From Mitsuaria sp. 7 (GTDB taxonomy: Bacteria > Pseudomonadota > Gammaproteobacteria > Burkholderiales > Burkholderiaceae_C), in the NCBI RefSeq assembly GCF_001653795.1, contig NZ_CP011514.1:1620998-1684997 (forward strand): a stretch of 64,000 nt of DNA, in the 5' to 3' direction. This document shows positions 25,540-34,293 of the stretch, piece after piece (within the stretch, counting starts at the first letter, position 1; each line of letters starts with the position of its first letter). Position numbers and translations under genes: made by a program. Below the pieces are notes generated by a model that searched no databases, was not told where the DNA came from, and worked only from the letters and a program-made list of their open reading frames with translations.

Positions 25540-27897
25540 TTACCCCCTCTCCCGCTTGCGGGAGAGGGTAGGGGTGAGGGTCGCGTCCTGTGCCCACCAC
25601 ACCGGCAGCAGCCGCTGCACCTCCGCCCGCGCGAAGCGGTCGTCGATCAGGTGCACGACGCCGCGGTCCTCGGTCGTCCGGATCACGCGACCCGCCGCCT
25701 GCACGACTTTCTGCAAACCCGGGTACAGGTAGGTGTAGTCGTAGCCCGCGCCGAACAGCTGGTCCATGCGCGCCCGGATCTGTTCGTTGACGGCGTTGAC
25801 CTGCGGCAGTCCCAGCGTCGACAGGAACGCGCCGATGAGCCGCCGCCCCGGCAGGTCGACGCCCTCCGCGAACGCGCCGCCCAGCACCGCGAAGCCGACG
25901 CCTCGACCGTCGACGGTGAAGCGGTCGAGGAACTGGCGCTGTTGGGCCTCGCTCATGCGGCGCGACTGGCGCCATTGCGGCACGTCGGGGTGGCGTTCGC
26001 CGAGCAGGTCCGCCACCTGTTCCAGATAGTCGTAGCTGCTCAGGAACGCCAGATAGTTGCCCGGCGCGCGACCGTACTGCGCCGCGATCAGATCGGCGAT
26101 CGGCTGCAGCGACGCGCGTCGATGCTGGTAGCGCGTCGAGATGTGCGAGGCCACATGCACCTGCAGCTGGCTCGCGTCGAAGGGCGAGGCCACCTCGACG
26201 CTCACGTGGTTCTCCGGCAGCCCCAGAAGATCGGCATGGAAGCCTTGCGGCTGCAGCGTGGCGGAGAACAGCGTGCTCGTGTGCGCCGCCGCCAGGCGCG
26301 GTTTCAGGAACGGCGCGGGAACGATGTTGCGGATGCAGAGCACCGACGGGGCCGTCTTGCCGTGGAGGCTGGGCGGCTTCTGGACATCGACCAGCGAATG
26401 AGGCCCGAAGGATTCCACCGCGCGCGTGACGTGCAGCGTCTCGAAGTGGAAGTCGAGCAGCGCGGGCTCGACCTCGTCGGGATGCGCGGCCAGATGTTCC
26501 GAGACCACGGCGATGCTGTGCTGGAGGGCGCTCAGCAGCGCTTCCGGAAATGTCTCGTAGGCCGCGTAGGGCTCGGCCTGCGCCTTGTCGATCGCGCGCC
26601 AGGCGCGGCGCACCTTGTCCAGTGCCTTGCGGACGAGAGGCGACGCTGAGGCGCCCGACGACTGCCGTGCCTGGAACAGCCGCTCCGGCGACAACGTCGC
26701 GCTGAACATCTTGCGTCCGCGTTCGACGAGGTTGTGCGCCTCGTCGACCAGCAGGCCGATGCGCCATTGGTTCACCTGCGTCAATCCGTGGAGGAGGGCG
26801 CCGTGGTCGAAGTAGTAGTTGTAGTCGCCGACCACCACGTCGGCCCAGCGCGTCAATTCCTGGCTCAGGTAGTACGGGCAGACGTCGTGGGCCAGTGCCG
26901 CCTCGCGCACGGCGGCCCGCGTCAATGCGACGCCCGTGTCATGACCGATGCGCAGCGCCGCCGACCGGGCGGCCGGCAGGCGGTCGTAGAAGCCCTTGGC
27001 CAGCGGACAGGACTCGCCGTTGCAGGCGAGGTCCGGGTGCTCGCACGCCTTGTCGCGCGCGACGAGTTCGAGCACACGCAGCGGGACCGATGTGTTCGGC
27101 GTCACCGATGCGCCCGATGCATCGTCGCGATCAACCAGCCGCTCGATCGCATCCAGCGCCGTCTGCCGGCCCGAGGTCTTCGCCGCCAGGAAGAAGACCT
27201 TGTCGACGCGCTGCCCGGGCGCGGCCTTCAGCAACGGGAAGATCGTGCCCATCGTCTTGCCGATGCCGGTCGGCGCCTGCGCGAGCAGGCAACGGCCCGT
27301 CGCCGCCGCGCGATAGACCGCTTCCGCCAGCGGCCGCTGTCCCACGCGGAAGTCGCCGAACGGGAAGCTCAGCGTCTGCAGCGCGGCATCGCGTCGCTCC
27401 CGATGGTCGAGCTCGAGGACGGCCCAGGCAAGAAACCGCTCGCACAGGGATTCGAAGTGGGCTTGCAGCTCCGCCGCCGTGCAGCGTTCGAGCAGGACCG
27501 TTTCCTCCTGGCTGCCGAGGTCCAGGTAGACCAGCGCGACCTCGATGTCGGGCAGCGCCTCGGCCTGGCACAGCAGCCACGCGTAGACCTTGGCCTGGGC
27601 CCAATGAAGCCGGCGATGCGTGGGGCGCTGACGGTCGATGCTGCCGCGGAAGGTCTTGATCTCCTCGAGGCGACGGCGTTCGGGATCGAAGCCGTCGGCG
27701 CGACCTCGCACGCGGAGTTCCCCGAACTCACCGCTGAGCGTCACTTCCCGCCGATAGCTCGGGCCCCGGCGCTCATACACCAGCGCATGTCCCGCGATGC
27801 CTTCCTGCGCCGTCGGCGCGGGCGTGAAGCGCAGGTCCAGGTCGCCTTGCTTGGCGGTGAACTCGCAGAGTTCGCGGACGGCGACGGTGTAGGGCAC
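25540..27897 (-). CDS. XPD/DinG-type Fe-S superfamily 2 DNA helicase with N-terminal PD-(D/E)XK segment
   Basis: The 785-residue product has Walker A APTGIGKTM near residue 210, DEAH box LLVDEAHNL near 385, and motifs V/VI in FAEGVDLPGRR and QAAGRVIRTTEDRG. Cys residues between motifs I and II (CEH, CNGESCP, VCPYY; about 285-335) match the 4Fe-4S cluster of XPD/DinG helicases. Residues 60-105 (GRADGFD, LEEIKTFRG) look like a PD-(D/E)XK nuclease core. The enzyme should unwind damaged or structured DNA 5'-3'. A LexA box lies 23 bases upstream of the start. The last 13 residues are encoded by a REP-like element, so the ancestral C-terminus probably ended at about WWAQDA. Confidence 0.94.
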   Translation of the reverse strand: MPYTVAVRELCEFTAKQGDLDLRFTPAPTAQEGIAGHALVYERRGPSYRREVTLSGEFGELRVRGRADGFDPERRRLEEIKTFRGSIDRQRPTHRRLHWAQAKVYAWLLCQAEALPDIEVALVYLDLGSQEETVLLERCTAAELQAHFESLCERFLAWAVLELDHRERRDAALQTLSFPFGDFRVGQRPLAEAVYRAAATGRCLLAQAPTGIGKTMGTIFPLLKAAPGQRVDKVFFLAAKTSGRQTALDAIERLVDRDDASGASVTPNTSVPLRVLELVARDKACEHPDLACNGESCPLAKGFYDRLPAARSAALRIGHDTGVALTRAAVREAALAHDVCPYYLSQELTRWADVVVGDYNYYFDHGALLHGLTQVNQWRIGLLVDEAHNLVERGRKMFSATLSPERLFQARQSSGASASPLVRKALDKVRRAWRAIDKAQAEPYAAYETFPEALLSALQHSIAVVSEHLAAHPDEVEPALLDFHFETLHVTRAVESFGPHSLVDVQKPPSLHGKTAPSVLCIRNIVPAPFLKPRLAAAHTSTLFSATLQPQGFHADLLGLPENHVSVEVASPFDASQLQVHVASHISTRYQHRRASLQPIADLIAAQYGRAPGNYLAFLSSYDYLEQVADLLGERHPDVPQWRQSRRMSEAQQRQFLDRFTVDGRGVGFAVLGGAFAEGVDLPGRRLIGAFLSTLGLPQVNAVNEQIRARMDQLFGAGYDYTYLYPGLQKVVQAAGRVIRTTEDRGVVHLIDDRFARAEVQRLLPVWWAQDATLTPTLSRKRERG
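25545..25580 (+). repeat. REP-like palindromic element, copy 3, inside the helicase 3' end
   Basis: This 36-bp copy has the same hairpin as copy 1 and the tail TAGGGGTGAGGG. It lies wholly within the helicase reading frame and supplies its final codons, read on the minus strand as LTPTLSRKRERG just before the TAA. Confidence 0.92.
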
Positions 27898-27919
27898 GGG
27901 GAGGGGTCAGGCTTGAATG

Positions 27920-27935
27920 CTGTTGTTGCATACAG
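27920..27935 (-). promoter_or_regulatory. LexA (SOS) box upstream of the helicase gene
   Basis: CTGT, eight bases, ACAG is an exact match to the proteobacterial LexA consensus, and TA follows ACAG as in strong Escherichia coli boxes. It ends 22 bases before the helicase start codon, an ideal place to block transcription. The helicase should be part of the SOS regulon. Confidence 0.8.
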
Positions 27936-27973
27936 TATCTCAAATCCTTGTACATCGCCCCTGCCAAGGCGCC

Positions 27974-29263
27974 TCACGGTGTCTTGACTGCCGCGGCCGC
28001 CAGCGCCGCGGCGGTCGCGATGAACTGCTCCCGCTCCGGCGCATCGGCGATGTGACGCGCGAGCGATCGTGAGAGCTCCTCGACGTTGGCGCTGTGCGCC
28101 AGATCGCGCGAGACGAGGTGCCTGGCCAGCGGCCCGATGTGCGACGCGAGGGCGCGCTCGACCTGGAAGATCAGCGCGGCATCGAGCGCGCGGCTCGCGC
28201 CTGAGCCTGCGGTCGATGCGCCCGTCGGGGTGGCGCCTGAGCCGTGGCGAGGCTGCACCAGCGTGCGATCGTCGAAGCCACCGCCGGTGTTGGGGGCCAG
28301 GCCCCCGCCCGCCGCGATCTCCGCCAGCGCGACGCGCATCGCCGCCGCATCGGCGAATCGATGGCGCGGATCCCGGGCCATCGCGCGCCGCACCACGGCA
28401 TCGAGCGCCGGCGGCAGTTCGCCGGGACGCAACGCGCTCGGCGCCGCGGGCTCCTGATGCAGCGTCTGGTACATCACCGCTTCGGGCGCGCCGCTGAACG
28501 GCGTGCGTCCGGTTGTCAGCCGGTACAGCAGCACGCCGCAGGCGAAGAGATCGGCGCGGTGGTCGATCGGACCGCCGAGGTACTGCTCAGGCGCCATGTA
28601 GCCCGGTGTCCCGATCTGCGAAGCGACCTGCGTGAGGTGGCGGTCGGCGATGCGCGCGATGCCGAAGTCGGTCAGTTTCACGCGGTTGTCGCGGGTGATG
28701 AGCAGGTTGCCGGGCTTGATGTCGCGGTGCCAGACGCCGCGGTCATGCGCGCAGCCGAGCGCGTCCAGCAACTGGTCCATGACGTTGAGCGACCAGGTCA
28801 GCGGCGGCCGGGCGATCTTCAACATCTGATCGAGCCCGCGGCCGTCCACGAGCTCCATGACGAGGAAGGCGAAGCTGCCGGCGCCGGCGAGAGCCCCGGC
28901 GCTTGCACCGGCCCCAGCACCAGTACCTGTGCCGGCGTTCGGCGATGCGGACGTCGCCTCGGTGATCTCACCGAAGTCGTGGATGGTCACGACGCCGGGA
29001 TGGGCGATGCGCCCGACCGCGCGGGCCTCGTTGCGGAAGCGCGCGGTGATCGAGTCTTCGGGCGCGGTCTCCCCGACGATGTCCTCGAACTGGCGTCGCA
29101 GTACCTTGATGGCGACCTCGCGCTGGATGTGCGGATCGAAGGCGCGGTAGACGACGCCCATCGCGCCTTCGCCGAGCCGGCCGCGGATGAGGTACTTGCC
29201 GATGCGCGCCGGGCCGCCCGCCGGGGCGCCGTCGGCCGGGGGGCGGGTGTTGTCGTCGGTCAT
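27974..29263 (-). CDS. Serine/threonine protein kinase (Hanks type)
   Basis: The 429-residue protein starts with a kinase domain (about 22-295). It has the Gly loop LGEGAMGVVYRAFD, Lys in REVAIKVLRR, catalytic loop WHRDIKPGN, DFGIA and the GTPGYMAPEQ activation segment. An Ala/Gly-rich insert of about 25 residues lies between the third and fourth beta strands (TGTGAGAGASAGALAGAG). The C-terminal 120 residues are cytoplasmic and helical, without PASTA repeats or a membrane segment. The start overlaps the stop of the upstream heme-sensor gene by 4 bases (ATGA). This suggests the kinase takes its input from that membrane protein. Confidence 0.94.
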   Translation of the reverse strand: MTDDNTRPPADGAPAGGPARIGKYLIRGRLGEGAMGVVYRAFDPHIQREVAIKVLRRQFEDIVGETAPEDSITARFRNEARAVGRIAHPGVVTIHDFGEITEATSASPNAGTGTGAGAGASAGALAGAGSFAFLVMELVDGRGLDQMLKIARPPLTWSLNVMDQLLDALGCAHDRGVWHRDIKPGNLLITRDNRVKLTDFGIARIADRHLTQVASQIGTPGYMAPEQYLGGPIDHRADLFACGVLLYRLTTGRTPFSGAPEAVMYQTLHQEPAAPSALRPGELPPALDAVVRRAMARDPRHRFADAAAMRVALAEIAAGGGLAPNTGGGFDDRTLVQPRHGSGATPTGASTAGSGASRALDAALIFQVERALASHIGPLARHLVSRDLAHSANVEELSRSLARHIADAPEREQFIATAAALAAAAVKTP

Positions 29264-30237
29264 GCGTTGCCCTCCAGCATCGCCATCGCCTGATCGAGGC
29301 TGCGGCGCATGCGGCCGAAGGACACGGTCAGCACGCCGATCTCGTCACTCGAGCGCGCGTCGAAAGGCGGTGCGTCCTCGCCGAGCGACACGCGGTCGGC
29401 GATCCGCGCGAGGCGGGTCACCGGCCGGATCACCAGGCGCCAGAGCATCAGGTTGAGTGCCGCGCCCATCGCGAGGAAAGCCGCCGTCAGCGCGCCCATC
29501 ACCAGCCAGAAGGTCTGCGAGGCCTGCTTCAGCGGCAGCGTCATGGGCACGCTGACGACCTCGGCGCCCAGGGTCTCGTTGAGCCGCCAGCCGAAGCCGT
29601 TGGACGGGCCGTAGCGCGCGACCAGCGTCGCCGGTGCCGTCTGCGGCGACGCGTGGCAACCGAGACACGCCGCATTGCTGATCCGGATCGGCCGCGCGAT
29701 GTAGAGCGCCTCGCCGCCGGGCGTCTCGCGACGTCCGATGAACTCCGTCAGCGCGGGCCGGCGCGCGAACTGCGAGATCACGTCCTCCTCCCAGCTCACC
29801 GCCCGGTTGCGCGGGTTGGTCGGATTGAGCATCGCCGCCTTGTAGCTGTAGTCCTCGTAGGCCTTGGACAACGTGGCCAGCACCTCGTGCGCGGAGAACG
29901 CGGGGACGGCCTCGGGCACGAATCGCTCGCGCAGCTGGCCCTCGAGCAGCGGGCGGATGTGGTCCGCGGTGTACTGGTTGACGGCGCCGGCGCTGTGCAT
30001 CAGCAGCCGGGCGCGATCGGCGACCTGCTCCTGCGCGCCGTCCTGCAGCCATCGACGCGCCAGGACGCCGGTGGCCGTCAGTCCCACCAGGAACACCGCG
30101 AGGAAGATCAGGTTGAACTTCGCTAGCAGGCTGAGATGGGGCAGGCGGTCCCAGGGCAGGGCGCGTGCGGGGCCACGCCCGGAGGGGGCGTGCGTGGGGC
30201 GTGTTCCGGTGCGGCTGGCGGTGTCGATGCGGCTCAT
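29260..30237 (-). CDS. Membrane c-type heme sensor (DUF3365/Tll0287-like) with HAMP domain
   Basis: The 325-residue protein has TM1 (about 40-60), a periplasmic domain (about 60-235) of the DUF3365/Tll0287-like fold, and TM2 (about 240-262). A HAMP segment ends the protein (about 262-320). The periplasmic part carries a single heme-c attachment site, CLGCH, near residue 190. There is no kinase, cyclase or methyl-accepting output domain. It should sense redox state or a heme ligand such as NO or CO outside the membrane and pass it inward. The start at 30237 has GAGGA six bases upstream; a longer frame to 30282 is less likely. It overlaps the Ser/Thr kinase gene, its probable output. Confidence 0.9.
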   Translation of the reverse strand: MSRIDTASRTGTRPTHAPSGRGPARALPWDRLPHLSLLAKFNLIFLAVFLVGLTATGVLARRWLQDGAQEQVADRARLLMHSAGAVNQYTADHIRPLLEGQLRERFVPEAVPAFSAHEVLATLSKAYEDYSYKAAMLNPTNPRNRAVSWEEDVISQFARRPALTEFIGRRETPGGEALYIARPIRISNAACLGCHASPQTAPATLVARYGPSNGFGWRLNETLGAEVVSVPMTLPLKQASQTFWLVMGALTAAFLAMGAALNLMLWRLVIRPVTRLARIADRVSLGEDAPPFDARSSDEIGVLTVSFGRMRRSLDQAMAMLEGNA

Positions 30238-30359
30238 GGTCGTCCTCGGGTCCGACCGGACGGGTGGGTCCGGTCTCAACATCGGGACTTACGGAGACAG
30301 CCGAGACACGGATGCAGCCGGGACGGAAAAAGAGGGGGGCGATCGACGGATCGGGGCGT

Positions 30360-32030
30360 TCAGCGCCCCGCCGTGATCAGGTCGAACTGCTCCCACGCCC
30401 CGATCGCCGTGCGGTTCGCGATGAGCGAGCCCGCGCCGGCGTTCTCGGCCGTGACGTAGCGGTTGTTCGCGATCGCCTGCAGCGACACCGAGCCGTTGGC
30501 GTTGCGGATCAGCTTGAACGACTCCCACGGGCCGATGGCCGTCCGGTTGGCAATCAGCGCGGAGCCGCCGCCGTTCTCGGCGCAGACCAGCTTGCCGTTG
30601 GCATGCGCGCGCAGCGCGATGTTGCCGCCGCCGGCGTCCAGCAGGTCGAACTGCTCCCAGCCGCCGATGGCGTCGCGGTTGGCGATCAGCGACGCCCCGC
30701 CGGCGTTCTCCGCCGTCACGTAGCGGTTGTTCACGCGGGCGCGCAGGGTCACGACTTGCGTGGTCGGCGTCGTGGGGCCCACCACCGGCTGCGTCGGACG
30801 CGTCGGCGTCAGCGGCAGCTGGCCCTTCAGCATGCGGCCGCCGTCGTTGGTCAGGCGCAGGTAGTAGTCGGACGAGCAGGCCGTGCCGTCCTCGTCCAGC
30901 GCGAGGATGCCCGAGCCCGCGGGCACGAAGGCCGCGCTCTCGGCGGTCTTGGCGATCTGGTTGCCCTCGTTGAACTCGTCGAACATCGAGATGTAGATCC
31001 CCTGCGCGCCGATCCGGACCATGTTGTAGAACTGGCGCCACATGAAGTCGCCGTGCGCGCGCTGGCGCACGCTCAGGTCGCCGGGCAGCACGCAGGGCTG
31101 GTAGTCGATGCCGCGCGCATTGCAGTCGGCCTGGTCGGCGAGGTTGACGTTCTGGTAGAACCAGTCGGACCCGGCGACGTCGCCGATGCGGCCGACCATC
31201 CACGGCGAGATCATGTTGAACGCGTGATACGCGTCGAGGTAGCCGGCGCGCGAATCGTTCTTGCCTTCGCGCCAGTAGGTCGGCACGCCGCCCATCACGT
31301 AGCAGCCCTGGCTCTTGAACCAGTTGATGACGTCCAGGCAGGCCGCGGCGGACCAGGGATGGTTGTCGTCGTTGAAGCCGAAGCCCCAGAGGCCCACGAC
31401 CGGCTTGCCGTTCTGGCGCGCGTAGGCCGAGGACGCCACCAGCGCGGCCATCTTGTTGAGCCAGTCCGCCTTGATCTCGGGCTGCATGTTGCGCCAGCCG
31501 CTCACGTCGTACATGACGTAGAACTTGCGGCCGTAGGACTCGGCGGCGCTGCGCACCTTCAAGGCCATCGCGTCGCGGGTCGCGCCCTCGCCCCCGTTGG
31601 GGTTGAAGCGCTGCAGCGCGGCGGTGTCGCAGCCGTTCTGCTGCATCCAGCGGAAGTGCGTGTCGACGGTGGCCTGGTCGTAGGACGAGAACAGCGTGGC
31701 AGGCCCGCCGTTGCCCAGTCTGGCGAAGGCGGTTGTGTAACCCGACGCGTACTCGCGCATGTCGGGCCACGAGACGATGGCGCGGTTGGTCGGGGAGGGC
31801 GTGCGGCCCCAGTCCTGCGCCCAGTGCCACCAGCCGTTGATCGGGGCGCTGTCGCCGGCGCAGGCGAACCAGCCCTGGTAGCCCACGGTGATCTTGCCGA
31901 CGACGTCGCCGACCGGACTGGCGGCGATGGCGCCTGACAGCGGCAGCGTGGAGGCAGCGACGCCGGCGGCGGCGGTGCCCAGGAAGGTACGACGGGACAA
32001 GGTCAAGGCGGTCTCCAGCAGGGACGCCAT
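30360..32030 (-). CDS. Tat-exported GH71/99-like glycoside hydrolase with fascin-like repeats
   Basis: The product is about 556 residues. A twin-arginine signal (LTLSRRTFLGTAAAGVAAST) is followed by a TIM-barrel domain of the GH71/99-like type (about 35-400) with GYQGWFACAGD, GWWHWAQDWG, HFRWMQQNGCD, GLWGFGFNDD and ISMFDEFNEG; the last two may include acidic catalytic residues. A Pro/Thr linker leads to a beta-trefoil region (about 435-555) of three units of NNRYVTAENAG...SLIANR...WEQFDL, resembling fascin-like carbohydrate-binding modules. The target may be mannan or another alpha-linked glycan. ATG 32030 lacks a Shine-Dalgarno; a TTG at 32006 preceded by GGAG would start MTLSRRTF and may be the true start. 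Confidence 0.88.
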   Translation of the reverse strand: MASLLETALTLSRRTFLGTAAAGVAASTLPLSGAIAASPVGDVVGKITVGYQGWFACAGDSAPINGWWHWAQDWGRTPSPTNRAIVSWPDMREYASGYTTAFARLGNGGPATLFSSYDQATVDTHFRWMQQNGCDTAALQRFNPNGGEGATRDAMALKVRSAAESYGRKFYVMYDVSGWRNMQPEIKADWLNKMAALVASSAYARQNGKPVVGLWGFGFNDDNHPWSAAACLDVINWFKSQGCYVMGGVPTYWREGKNDSRAGYLDAYHAFNMISPWMVGRIGDVAGSDWFYQNVNLADQADCNARGIDYQPCVLPGDLSVRQRAHGDFMWRQFYNMVRIGAQGIYISMFDEFNEGNQIAKTAESAAFVPAGSGILALDEDGTACSSDYYLRLTNDGGRMLKGQLPLTPTRPTQPVVGPTTPTTQVVTLRARVNNRYVTAENAGGASLIANRDAIGGWEQFDLLDAGGGNIALRAHANGKLVCAENGGGSALIANRTAIGPWESFKLIRNANGSVSLQAIANNRYVTAENAGAGSLIANRTAIGAWEQFDLITAGR

Positions 32031-32225
32031 GACCGGCGTCGAAGTGGCGCCACTGTAGGGAGCGCCTGGCGGGGCCTGTGTCGAGGTGCGTCGTTGCGGC
32101 GCCAACGAGGGGACGGCGTTGCAATGCTTGCAGACACGCAACGAGGCTTGCGTGGAACTCTACCTCTTCGGAGGTGGGTACCGTTTCGTGCCCGGCACCG
32201 GATACGCAGCAACACCTGGCACTGA

Positions 32226-33155
32226 TCACGCCTTCAAGTCGACCAGCAGCTCGGCCTTCCACCACTGCTTGCGCTTGATCAGGCCGCCGATGTGGCGCAG
32301 GAGCAGCCGCCGGCCTTCGACGACCGCTGCCGAGTGGGCGCGGGCCTGGTTCTCCCAGAGCGCCCAGGTGACCTGCTGGGCCCGCAGCGGCGCCCAGCTG
32401 AACGACGGGTCATCGACGATGCCGGGCAGCGCGGAGGCCGGCACGACGCTGAGGGCCAGACCCCGCCGGGCCATGTCGAGGCAGATGTCGACCGAGTCGG
32501 TCTCCACGGCGACGCGGCAGTCGAGGCTGCGACGGGCCATCGCCTGCTCGAGCTGGACGCGCAGGACGTTCGGCCGCTCGGGGAGCACCAGGTTCCTGCC
32601 GTCCAGGTCCGCGAGCGGCACCGGCCTGTCCGGCGTCATCAGGTCGGAGGCGAGGCCCACGACGACGATGGGTTCGCGCAACAGGGCGGTCTGCGTGTGC
32701 TTGTGCGCCGGCGTCGCGCTGAAGGGCACGATGCCGAGGTCCAGCAGGCCCGCGGCCATGTCGTCCTGCAACTCGTCGCTGAGCCCCTCGCAGACGCGCA
32801 GCTTGACGCCCGGCAGCTGCGCGGCGATGGCCTCGATGAAGGGGCACGACACGATCTGCCGCCAGGCCGGCGGCATGCCGATGGCGAGCTGTCCGGCAGC
32901 CTGCTCCCCGACCTGCTGCTTCAGCAGGTTGAACTGCCTGAGCAGCGGGCGGGCCCGGTCCGAGAGCAGGCGGCCGGCCTCGGTCAGCAGCACGCCGCCC
33001 TGTGACCGGCTGAAGAGCAGCACGCCCATGTCCCGCTCCAGCAGGGCGATCTGACGCGACAGGGCTGGCTGCGACAGCTGCAGTGTCTGGGCGGCGCGGT
33101 TGATGCTTCCCAACTCCGCGACGCGGAGGAACAGATCCAGCTGGCGGACTTCCAT
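32226..33155 (-). CDS. LysR-family transcriptional regulator
   Basis: The 309-residue product has the LysR winged HTH (1-60; VAELGSINRAAQTLQLSQPALSRQI) and a type-2 periplasmic-binding ligand domain (90-300). The start at 33155 (MEVRQLDLFL) is the canonical LysR start; the 33185 extension is not. It is divergent from the SDR quinone reductase gene, the usual arrangement for a LysR regulator and its target. A perfect GTTATC/GATAAC inverted repeat lies immediately upstream of the start. Confidence 0.95.
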   Translation of the reverse strand: MEVRQLDLFLRVAELGSINRAAQTLQLSQPALSRQIALLERDMGVLLFSRSQGGVLLTEAGRLLSDRARPLLRQFNLLKQQVGEQAAGQLAIGMPPAWRQIVSCPFIEAIAAQLPGVKLRVCEGLSDELQDDMAAGLLDLGIVPFSATPAHKHTQTALLREPIVVVGLASDLMTPDRPVPLADLDGRNLVLPERPNVLRVQLEQAMARRSLDCRVAVETDSVDICLDMARRGLALSVVPASALPGIVDDPSFSWAPLRAQQVTWALWENQARAHSAAVVEGRRLLLRHIGGLIKRKQWWKAELLVDLKA

Positions 33156-33158
33156 CGT

Positions 33159-33179
33159 GTTATCCAATCCTTCGATAAC
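33159..33179. promoter_or_regulatory. LysR-type inverted-repeat operator
   Basis: GTTATC, nine bases, GATAAC is a perfect 6-bp inverted repeat containing T-N11-A spacing, the LysR-type recognition pattern. It begins four bases upstream of the lysR start codon, which suggests autorepression and regulation of the divergent reductase. Confidence 0.7.
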
Positions 33180-33257
33180 GGTCATCGACCTTCAACATTA
33201 TTCAGCCAACGGACCGATGACTAGAGTGACGGCTTGGATCAACCGAGAAGGATCGAC

Positions 33258-34112
33258 ATGATTGCCATCACTGGAGCCGCTGGACACCTCGGCGGCCTGG
33301 CCGTGCGACAGCTGCTGAAAAAACTGCCGGCCAACGAGATCGTCGCCGTCGTGCGCGACCTGGAGAAGGCCGACGAGCTGCGCGAGCTGGGCGTGCAGTT
33401 GCGCGTGGGCGACTACGACCGCCCCGACACCCTGCGTGCGGCGTTCGAAGGCGTGGAGAAGCTGCTGCTCGTATCGGCCGTCGTGCCGGGGCAGCGCCTG
33501 AGGCAGCACCAGGCCGTCATCGACGCGGCGAAGGACACGGGCGTCCAGCTGGTCGCCTACACGAGCATGCTGCGCGCGGACAGCAGCACGCTGTCACTGG
33601 CGCGGGAACACCACCAGACCGAGGAGTATCTGAAGCGCTCGGGCCTGGCCCATGTCCTGCTGCGCAACGGCTGGTACTTCGAGAACACCACGGCCGGCCT
33701 GGCCGATGCCGTGACGCACGGCGCCATCATCGGCAGTTCGGGGCAGGGGAGGCTGGCCTCGGCCTCGCGTGAAGACTATGCCGGGGCCGCGGTCGAGGTG
33801 CTCACCCAACCGGGCCATGCAGGCAAGACTTACGAACTGGTCGGCGACCAGAGCTTCTCGATGACCGGGTTCGCCGAGGAAGTGTCCAGGCAGGCTGGCC
33901 GGCCCGTGGTCTACCGGGACCTCGCGCCCACGGACTTCGCCGCGGCGCTGCTGAGCTGGGGGCTGCCGCAGATGATCGTCGACGTCGTGGTCGACGCCAG
34001 CGTGAAGTCGGGGCACGGCGAACTGGATGACGCGTCGCGGGACCTGTCGCGCCTGCTGGGGCGGCCAACGACATCGCTGGCAGACGCCGTCGCAACTGCC
34101 CTGCGCGGTTGA
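33258..34112 (+). CDS. NAD(P)H-binding SDR oxidoreductase, QorB/NmrA-like
   Basis: The 284-residue product begins with an atypical-SDR nucleotide site (MIAITGAAGHLGGLAV), continues with VVRDLEKADELRELG and has the NmrA-type block LLRNGWYFENTTAG. These match quinone reductase 2 (QorB), which reduces quinones with NADPH and protects against electrophiles. GAGAAGGA precedes the ATG at 33258. It is divergent from and probably controlled by the LysR gene. Confidence 0.93.
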   Translation: MIAITGAAGHLGGLAVRQLLKKLPANEIVAVVRDLEKADELRELGVQLRVGDYDRPDTLRAAFEGVEKLLLVSAVVPGQRLRQHQAVIDAAKDTGVQLVAYTSMLRADSSTLSLAREHHQTEEYLKRSGLAHVLLRNGWYFENTTAGLADAVTHGAIIGSSGQGRLASASREDYAGAAVEVLTQPGHAGKTYELVGDQSFSMTGFAEEVSRQAGRPVVYRDLAPTDFAAALLSWGLPQMIVDVVVDASVKSGHGELDDASRDLSRLLGRPTTSLADAVATALRG

Positions 34113-34293
34113 TCATCCGCGTGTGGCGATGGTCGTCGGATGACCGGCCACCCGTCTCACAGCGGCGTGTGGGCGGCTGAAGGCGCGCGCTGCCTTGCGC
34201 TGTCCGCAACGGTGCTTTGCCGCCCGGCACGTTGTCCCGCGATGCGCGCGGAATCAGACTGTGACCTCTGTTCACCGACGATGCGGAGCGGCC

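Noticed and set aside
24350..26767. 805-codon frame joining the metallopeptidase to the helicase region
   Set aside because: The upstream part is a shadow of the helicase gene and of two REP-like repeats. The zinc ribbon begins at 25432.
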